A stretch of 6,180 bases of DNA from positions 1 to 6,180 of the forward strand of contig JASLJP010000059.1 of assembly GCA_030152425.1 (NCBI GenBank). The letters run 5' to 3'. The position numbers and the translations under genes are program-made. Within the stretch, counting starts at the first letter, position 1. Each line of letters opens with the position of its first letter. Source of the stretch: Aquirhabdus sp. (GTDB lineage: Bacteria; Pseudomonadota; Gammaproteobacteria; Pseudomonadales; Moraxellaceae). Shown piece after piece: positions 1 through 4,125 of this stretch. Under the pieces are notes generated by a model. That model did not search any database and had not been told where the DNA came from. It saw only the letters and a program-made list of their open reading frames with translations.

Positions 1-647
1 CCGTGGCACCGACCACGCTGCATCTGACGACGGTGCAGCAGCAGCTCAGCAGCGCAGCGCAGCGTGTCGGCCTGGTTGCTCAAGATGTCGCAAACGTTGG
101 TCCGACGGGTGCCTATACCGGCGACGTATCGGCCCAACTGCTCAGCGAGGTCGGCGTACGCTGGACGCTGGTCGGCCACTCGGAGCGCCGCACCTTACAC
201 AATGAAGACGAAACGCTGCTGGGCGCCAAATTCCGCGCGGCACTGCAAGGGGGGCTCGGTGTGATCTGGTGTGTGGGCGAGACCTTGGCCGAGCGTGAAG
301 CCGGTCAGGCCATCGCGGTGGTGACTGCGCAAATCCAGGCGCAGGCTGAGATTTTGGCCGAGATTGACCCAGCTCAGCTCATCGTCGCCTACGAGCCAGT
401 CTGGGCCATCGGCACCGGACGTACCGCCAGCCCCGAAGATGCCCAGCAGATGCATGCGGCGCTACGCGGGATGCTGGCCTCGATCCGAGCTGATTTAATT
501 CTGACCAGCCTACTTTACGGCGGCAGTGTAAAGTCGGATAATGCCCCGCTACTGGCACAGTGTCCCGACATCGACGGCGCATTAGTTGGCGGCGCATCAC
601 TTGATGCGAACTCTTTTTTGCAAATCGCCCAAGCGTTTGATGCTTAA
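1..647 (+). CDS. tpiA: Triosephosphate isomerase, 3' part (5' end outside window)
   Basis: This enzyme interconverts dihydroxyacetone phosphate and glyceraldehyde 3-phosphate in cytosolic glycolysis and gluconeogenesis. About 214 residues are visible, numbered here from the codon at position 3. Motifs in order are the segment GAYTGDVSAQLL (36-47), GHSERR with the catalytic histidine at 59, CVGET (90-94), AYEPVWAIGTG with the catalytic glutamate at 131 and the start of mobile loop 6, and the phosphate-binding stretches YGGSV (172-176) and GALVGGASL (192-200). The family is about 250 residues long, so some 35-40 N-terminal residues, including the usual Asn/Lys active-site pair, lie upstream of the window. 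The GTG at position 3 is therefore an internal valine codon and not the start. The frame ends at TAA 645-647, and secG follows after 14 nt, which suggests one operon. Identification is essentially certain. Confidence 0.96.
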   Translation, partial: VAPTTLHLTTVQQQLSSAAQRVGLVAQDVANVGPTGAYTGDVSAQLLSEVGVRWTLVGHSERRTLHNEDETLLGAKFRAALQGGLGVIWCVGETLAEREAGQAIAVVTAQIQAQAEILAEIDPAQLIVAYEPVWAIGTGRTASPEDAQQMHAALRGMLASIRADLILTSLLYGGSVKSDNAPLLAQCPDIDGALVGGASLDANSFLQIAQAFDA

Positions 648-661
648 GGCTGGAGATAGAC

Positions 662-1051
662 GTGGAATCGCTGCTTTTAGTTTTACATATTTTGGTTGCC
701 CTCGGCATGATCGGCTTGATTTTGCTGCAGCAGGGTAAAGGCGCAGAAGCCGGTGCATCGTTTGGCGCAGGCGCGTCCAGCACCGTATTTGGCGCATCTG
801 GCTCAGCCAATTTCCTCACGAAATCAACAGCATTTCTGACTACAGTATTCTTCCTGACCAGCCTGACCTTGGCCTATCTGGCCAAGAAACATGCCGAAGA
901 GCTGTATAGCCTCGCGCCAGTGACCCGTTCAGCGCCAGCGACGACACCGGTTGTCCCAGCGACGCCGCCAGCCCCTGCACCAACAGCGACACCGAGCGTT
1001 GCAGTGAACACAAATCCAGCACCCGTACTCGACACCCCTTCCAATTCATAA
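662..1051 (+). CDS. secG: Preprotein translocase subunit SecG
   Basis: SecG is the small auxiliary subunit of the SecYEG channel in the inner membrane and assists SecA-driven protein export. The 129-residue product has two hydrophobic segments, about residues 3-22 and 52-73. They are joined by the family hallmark QQGKGAEAGASFGAGAS (23-39) and a Gly/Ser/Ala-rich stretch. After the second helix a tail from about residue 85 to the end is rich in Pro, Ala and Thr and probably disordered. E. coli SecG is about 110 residues, so the extra length is in this tail. The start is GTG 662, with GGAG at 652-655 at suitable spacing; this fits the usual M-x-x-L-L-x-V N-terminus. It lies 14 nt after tpiA and 29 nt before a tRNA-Leu, and is likely cotranscribed with both. 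Confidence 0.95.
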   Translation: MESLLLVLHILVALGMIGLILLQQGKGAEAGASFGAGASSTVFGASGSANFLTKSTAFLTTVFFLTSLTLAYLAKKHAEELYSLAPVTRSAPATTPVVPATPPAPAPTATPSVAVNTNPAPVLDTPSNS

Positions 1052-1080
1052 TTGAATCCAGTAGACTTGTCGTCCTTCTT

Positions 1081-1165
1081 GCGGGGGTGGTGGAATTGGT
1101 AGACACGCTACCTTGAGGTGGTAGTGCCTAACGGCGTGGGGGTTCAAGTCCCCCCTTCCGCACCA
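1081..1165 (+). tRNA. leuU: tRNA-Leu, anticodon GAG
   Basis: This 85-nt gene folds as a type II (long variable arm) tRNA with an encoded CCA (1163-1165). The acceptor stem is GCGGGGG (1081-1087) against CTTCCGC (1155-1161), with two G-U pairs. The anticodon stem CTACC/GGTAG (1108-1112, 1120-1124) closes the loop TTGAGGT with anticodon GAG at 1115-1117. The variable arm is about 1125-1137. The T arm has GGGGG/CCCCC around TTCAAGT (1143-1149), and the discriminator is A. It reads CUC and, by wobble, CUU leucine codons. E. coli also has a GAG leucine tRNA (leuU) downstream of secG, which supports the symbol. There is no clear promoter in the 29 nt upstream, so it is probably cut out of a tpiA-secG transcript. 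Confidence 0.96.
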
Positions 1166-1260
1166 TATTGTTTATAGTGGATAATCTCCTCATTGAATTC
1201 AGCAAATATTTTTTCTGAAAAATCAATAAAATATAAATGATTGGCGTCAGCAAATAAACG
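1166..1260 (+). other. AT-rich spacer between the two tRNA genes
   Basis: No gene is visible here. The stretch is strongly AT-rich, especially 1204-1240. It contains an imperfect inverted repeat: ATTGA (1192-1196) with TCAAT (1223-1227) and TTCAG (1198-1202) with CTGAA (1215-1219), around a 12-nt loop. No T-tract follows, so this is not a convincing terminator for the upstream transcript. The A/T runs lie upstream of the tRNA-fMet promoter and could act as UP-element-like or bending DNA for that promoter, but this is only a positional inference. Confidence 0.4.
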
Positions 1261-1296
1261 TTGACAGAAGGTAAGGTTCGGCATACTATGCGCACC
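1261..1296 (+). promoter_or_regulatory. Strong sigma70-type promoter for tRNA-fMet
   Basis: A perfect -35 box TTGACA (1261-1266) is followed by a 17-nt spacer and a -10 box TACTAT (1284-1289). The following bases GCGCACC form a GC-rich discriminator, as in stable-RNA promoters repressed by ppGpp in the stringent response. Transcription would begin near 1296, about 7 nt before the mature 5' end of the tRNA. Position and quality make it the obvious promoter for the initiator tRNA and, by read-through of the terminator at 1493-1525, for rimP-nusA-infB. The stringent-control reading is inferred from the discriminator only. Confidence 0.85.
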
Positions 1297-1302
1297 TGTT
1301 GA

Positions 1303-1379
<77 letters not shown>

Positions 1380-1447
1380 CTTATTTGAAAGACACAGTAG
1401 ATGCAAGTTCGGATGTAATCGTGCTCACATTGCTGATGATTTTTCGT

Positions 1448-1492
1448 ACAGTTAGATTTAGAATGTGTCGTCACGACGTCTAATCTCACTGT
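1448..1492 (+). promoter_or_regulatory. Long imperfect stem-loop after tRNA-fMet
   Basis: Nested complementary segments form one extended hairpin: ACAGT (1448-1452) with ACTGT (1488-1492), GATTTAGA (1455-1462) with TCTAATC (1479-1485, one bulged T), and GTCG (1467-1470) with CGAC (1474-1477) around a TCA loop. It lies about 70 nt after the tRNA and abuts the terminator that follows. In E. coli the transcript between metY and rimP is cleaved by RNase III, and this stem could be the equivalent site. Another option is that it only stabilises or modulates the adjacent terminator. The pairing is seen directly; the role is inferred. Confidence 0.55.
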
Positions 1493-1525
1493 AAAGAATG
1501 GGCTTCATGCCCATTTTTTGTTTTT
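1493..1525 (+). terminator. Intrinsic terminator downstream of tRNA-fMet
   Basis: The stem AATGGGC (1497-1503) pairs perfectly with GCCCATT (1509-1515) around the loop TTCAT. The flanking A's extend the pairing into the T-tract, and TTTTTT G TTTTT follows. This is a canonical rho-independent terminator on the + strand. It ends the tRNA-fMet transcript about 167 nt before the rimP start, so rimP-nusA-infB expression would depend on read-through or on a weaker internal promoter that I cannot identify. NusA, encoded downstream, influences pausing and termination at such hairpins, so feedback is plausible but not shown. Confidence 0.88.
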
Positions 1526-1691
1526 GTCGTTTGAGATTTATTTGGATCGCAGGTTTACGCACCGACCAGAACATGAGGCACCCGCCTCCCAAAGCGTAGA
1601 TTAGACCCGCGACCCAGCAAAGCGGCGTATGCAAGCATTTGCAGCATCAGATGAATCATAGCCAGATCTTTATACCGATCCTCGAGCCAAT
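1526..1691 (+). other. rimP leader region
   Basis: Together with the hairpins before it, this completes a 312-nt gene-free stretch between tRNA-fMet and rimP. I see no convincing sigma70 promoter in it: TTGAGA (1531-1536) and TATACC (1671-1676) lack properly spaced partners. A 14-codon ORF, ATG 1651 to TGA 1693-1695, ends in an ATGA overlap with the rimP start, but its own ribosome site is weak. No riboswitch or RNA family is recognised. Confidence 0.4.
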
Positions 1692-2288
1692 ATGAAGCTA
1701 TCCCATAAAACCCAAGCACTCTTTGACCTCATCCAGCCTGCGGTAGCCGTCTGTGGTGTCGAACTGTGGGGTTTGGAATTTTTACCGCAAGGCAAACGCT
1801 CTTTGCTGCGCATCTATATTGATCGTCCAGAAACCACCGTCCCTGCCCTACCGGCGGGTTTTGTCGTCCCTGCACTCAATCCAGAGCAAGCCATCACTGA
1901 AGATGCAGCGCTGGATAGCGGTGATGATGAGACGCTGGATGACGATGCCGCCGAAACCGGCCATGGCATCGGCGTGCAGGACTGTGTCAATGTCACCCAT
2001 CAAGTCAATGGCGTGCTCGATGTGCACGACCCGATCTCGGGTGAATACATTTTAGAAGTGTCCTCACCGGGCTGGGATCGTCCGTTCTTCAGTCTCGATC
2101 AGATGACTGCCTATGTCGGTCAGACCGTCCATATGCGTCTGATCGCGCCGGTCGCCAACCGTCGTAAAATCACCGGCCTGCTGCTGGCGATTGAAAATGA
2201 AGTGCTGACCATTCAATTTGAAGGCACGACTGTCACGGTTGATGCAGATAATATTGATAAAGCCAATTTAGTCTTTGCACCAGTTTAA
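1692..2288 (+). CDS. rimP: Ribosome maturation factor RimP, with acidic insertion
   Basis: RimP is a cytosolic factor that binds free 30S subunits and helps late assembly of the small subunit. The 198-residue product has the N-terminal domain in two parts (about 1-45 and 93-125) with LRIYID (39-44), GVQDCVNVTHQV (94-105), LDVHDPI (109-115) and the family signature LEVSSPGWDRPFF (121-133). The C-terminal SH3-like domain follows (about 134-198) with NRRKITG (156-162) and NIDKANLV (187-194). E. coli RimP is about 150 residues. The extra length is an insertion at about 45-92 that begins Pro/Val-rich and becomes very acidic, with about ten Asp/Glu in residues 70-88. As I recall, Acinetobacter RimP has a shorter insertion at the same place. 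The start is ATG 1692: an in-frame TAG lies at 1659-1661 with no other start codon between. The Shine-Dalgarno is weak (only GAG at 1684-1686), and an upstream mini-ORF overlaps the start. Confidence 0.94.
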   Translation: MKLSHKTQALFDLIQPAVAVCGVELWGLEFLPQGKRSLLRIYIDRPETTVPALPAGFVVPALNPEQAITEDAALDSGDDETLDDDAAETGHGIGVQDCVNVTHQVNGVLDVHDPISGEYILEVSSPGWDRPFFSLDQMTAYVGQTVHMRLIAPVANRRKITGLLLAIENEVLTIQFEGTTVTVDADNIDKANLVFAPV

Positions 2289-2433
2289 CAAGTGTGCCGC
2301 GCCATGCGGCATTGATGCGGTAAATGTGGAAGCGGTAAACAGAAGGAAGGGGCGCAAGATGCTTGCATCACGCCCACTGTGACATCAAATCAAGATTAAT
2401 TTTTTAAGCGTTTTTAAAGATCAAAGGTGACCT
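2289..2433 (+). other. rimP-nusA spacer with two hairpins
   Basis: Two stem-loops are visible in 145 nt. The first is TGCCGC (2295-2300) with GCGGCA (2306-2311), loop GCCAT. The second is GGGCG-CAAG (2350-2358) with CTTG (2362-2365) and CGCCC (2371-2375), with a 5-nt bulge on the 3' side. Neither is followed directly by a T-tract; a T-run appears only at 2400-2405. They are therefore not canonical terminators and may serve in mRNA processing, stability or pausing. No promoter with good spacing is seen. The nusA Shine-Dalgarno AAGGTGA (2424-2430) closes the spacer. Confidence 0.5.
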
Positions 2434-3909
2434 ATGAGTCGTGAAATTCTGACCGTCGTGGAAGTCGTCAGCAACGAAAAAGGCGTCGGCCGCGAGGCAA
2501 TTTTCGAGGCGATGGAACAAGCGCTCGTTGCAGCAACCAAGAAAAAATTCTACGAGCACGACGAAGTCGATCTGCGTGTGGCCATTGACCGTAAAACCGG
2601 TGAATATGACACGTTCCGTGTATGGACCGTGGTGGCCGATGAGGACCATGAGATCCCCAGCATGCAAGACGCGATCAGCGACTTGGACGAAACCAAATGG
2701 AAAATCGGCGATGTGCGCGAAGAGCAGATCCCGTCGATCGAATTTGGTCGTATCGCCGCTCAGATCGCCAAACAAGTCATCGTGCAAAAAATCCGCGAAG
2801 CAGAACGCGCCATGGTTGCCGACGAATACGCCGAGCGTGTCGGTGAGCTGATCTACGGTGAAGTGAAAAAACAAACCAAAGACGGCTTTATCATCGACCT
2901 CGGCAACAATGCTGAAGGCTACCTCGCCCGTGAAGAAATGATTCCACGCGAGTTGCTGCGTGCCAAACAACGTGTCACCGCGATCCTGTATAGCGTGAAC
3001 CGTGATGGTCGTGGTGCACAACTGCTGCTGTCCCGCTCACGTCCGGAAATGCTGATCGCGCTGATGCGTAAAGAAGTCCCGGAAATCAGCGAAGAAATCA
3101 TCGAGATCAAAGGTGCTGCCCGTCAGCCCGGCGTCCGCGCCAAAATCGCAGTCAAGACCAACGATCATCGTATCGACGCGGTCGGTGCCTGTATCGGTAT
3201 GCGCGGCACCCGTATCCAAGCCGTCCAGCAAGAACTGGAAGGCGAACGCATTGACGTCGTGATCTGGTCGGATGATCCTGCCCAGTACATCGCCAGCGCG
3301 CTGGAGCCAGCCGATGTCTCCGGTATCGTACTGGACGAAGACGCGCATAGTGCCGACATCATTTTTGCGGCCAGCGACCAATTGGCACGCGCCATCGGTA
3401 CACAGGGTCAAAACGTGCGTCTGGCTTCCGAGCTGACCGGCTATCGTCTGGACATGATGCTGGAAGACGAATACCGTGCGCGCCAGCAGTCTGAATCGCA
3501 GCAATACGTCGACCTGTTCGTCCAACGCCTCGAGATCGATACCGATCTGTCGACTGCACTGGTCGAGCTAGGCTTTACCTCGCTGGAAGAAGTCGCCTAT
3601 GTTCCGGCGGAAACTTTCCACGAGATCGAAGGTCTGGACGATGAAACCATCGCCATGCTGCAAACCCGTGCCAAAGACGCTGCGATTGCCGATGAACTGC
3701 TGCAACAAGAAAGCATCCAAGACCCGAGCGAAGAGCTGCTGGCCCTGGAAGGCATGGACCGCGAACTGGCATTCTCGCTGGCTGCCCAAGGGATCGTCAC
3801 CGTTGACGACCTGGCCGACCAAGCGGTGGGCGATCTGGAAGACCTCGGTGTTGACAGCGCAACCGCCGGCAAACTGATTATGAAAGCACGCGAGTCTTGG
3901 TTTAACTAA
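2434..3909 (+). CDS. nusA: Transcription elongation/termination factor NusA
   Basis: NusA binds RNA polymerase and nascent RNA, modulating pausing, intrinsic termination and antitermination. The 491 residues match the full-length enterobacterial type (about 495). The polymerase-binding N-terminal domain is about 1-130. The S1 domain is about 135-200, with IDLGNNAEGYLAREEMIPRE at 154-173. KH1 is about 201-277, with CIGMRG at 253-258. KH2 is about 280-345, with AIGTQGQNVRLAS at 320-332. Two C-terminal acidic repeats follow, about 365-415 and 435-490, with the related segments ALVELGFTSLEEVAYV and LAAQGIVTVDDLADQAV. These repeats bind the RNA polymerase alpha C-terminal domain or relieve autoinhibition in E. 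coli and are absent from many non-proteobacterial NusA proteins. The start is fixed by an in-frame TGA at 2428-2430, which lies within the Shine-Dalgarno AAGGTGA. Confidence 0.97.
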   Translation: MSREILTVVEVVSNEKGVGREAIFEAMEQALVAATKKKFYEHDEVDLRVAIDRKTGEYDTFRVWTVVADEDHEIPSMQDAISDLDETKWKIGDVREEQIPSIEFGRIAAQIAKQVIVQKIREAERAMVADEYAERVGELIYGEVKKQTKDGFIIDLGNNAEGYLAREEMIPRELLRAKQRVTAILYSVNRDGRGAQLLLSRSRPEMLIALMRKEVPEISEEIIEIKGAARQPGVRAKIAVKTNDHRIDAVGACIGMRGTRIQAVQQELEGERIDVVIWSDDPAQYIASALEPADVSGIVLDEDAHSADIIFAASDQLARAIGTQGQNVRLASELTGYRLDMMLEDEYRARQQSESQQYVDLFVQRLEIDTDLSTALVELGFTSLEEVAYVPAETFHEIEGLDDETIAMLQTRAKDAAIADELLQQESIQDPSEELLALEGMDRELAFSLAAQGIVTVDDLADQAVGDLEDLGVDSATAGKLIMKARESWFN

Positions 3910-3922
3910 GGCGTTGCGGCAT

Positions 3923-3952
3923 GTGCTGCCAGCCCTGCGTGGCTGGCAGTGC
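3923..3952 (+). promoter_or_regulatory. Strong 12-bp hairpin after nusA
   Basis: GTGCTGCCAGCC (3923-3934) pairs with GGCTGGCAGTGC (3941-3952) around the loop CTGCGT; nine inner pairs are Watson-Crick, two are G-U and one G-C closes the stem. It starts 13 nt after the nusA stop. The following bases are TCCTCCATTTT, so there is no immediate T-tract and a canonical intrinsic terminator is unlikely. It may be a 3'-end stabiliser for the nusA message, an RNase cleavage site or a pause site that lowers infB expression relative to nusA. Confidence 0.6.
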
Positions 3953-4100
3953 TCCTCCATTTTAATGCGAGTCACAGGCTATCGCCCGACCCTCGCCACG
4001 ACACTGATTGGAGCTGTACTGGCATGGTAACTTTAGTATGAGCGCCCAGCGCAGGTCATCGTCAAGGATGGCCACAATGATTTAATTCTTTGAATGATGT

Positions 4101-4117
4101 TAGGTATATAGGTAGGT
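4101..4117 (+). promoter_or_regulatory. infB ribosome binding region with repeated TAGGT
   Basis: TAGGT occurs three times at 4101-4105, 4109-4113 and 4113-4117. The last AGGT ends 8 nt before ATG 4126 and is the best Shine-Dalgarno. An in-frame TAG at 4117-4119 excludes an upstream start for infB. Confidence 0.6.
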
Positions 4118-4125
4118 AGCACCAC

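Larger units (their letters stand above)
3910..4125 (+). other. nusA-infB spacer
   Basis: This 216-nt stretch holds a strong hairpin near nusA (3923-3952, listed separately) and a duplicated Shine-Dalgarno region before infB. Between them I see only a weak promoter-like pair, TTGGAG (4008-4013) and TTTAGT (4032-4037) with an 18-nt spacer, and a 4-bp GCGC/GCGC stem at 4042-4052. A 14-codon ORF at 3921-3965 lies across the hairpin and has no family resemblance; I do not call it a gene. Confidence 0.4.

Noticed and set aside
3..5. GTG as the tpiA start codon
   Set aside because: The residues after it align with an internal part of triosephosphate isomerase, and the N-terminal Asn/Lys active-site segment is missing. 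The true start is upstream of the window.
1192..1227. Inverted repeat as a terminator for the secG-tRNA-Leu transcript
   Set aside because: The stem is AT-rich and interrupted, with a 12-nt loop and A's, not T's, following on the + strand. It does not meet the form of an intrinsic terminator.
2404..3021. Minus-strand ORF of 205 residues opposite nusA
   Set aside because: It lies almost wholly antisense to the nusA coding sequence, which has clear domain motifs. The translation has no recognisable family and is a codon-bias shadow.
3921..3965. 14-codon ORF after nusA containing three cysteines
   Set aside because: It lies across the 12-bp hairpin, so its sequence is dictated by the stem. The only ribosome site is a poorly placed AAGG, and nothing shows translation.
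4016..4040. Possible sigma54-like promoter upstream of infB (TGGCATGG...)
   Set aside because: The -12 element TTGCA is absent at the required spacing, so only the GG half resembles the motif.
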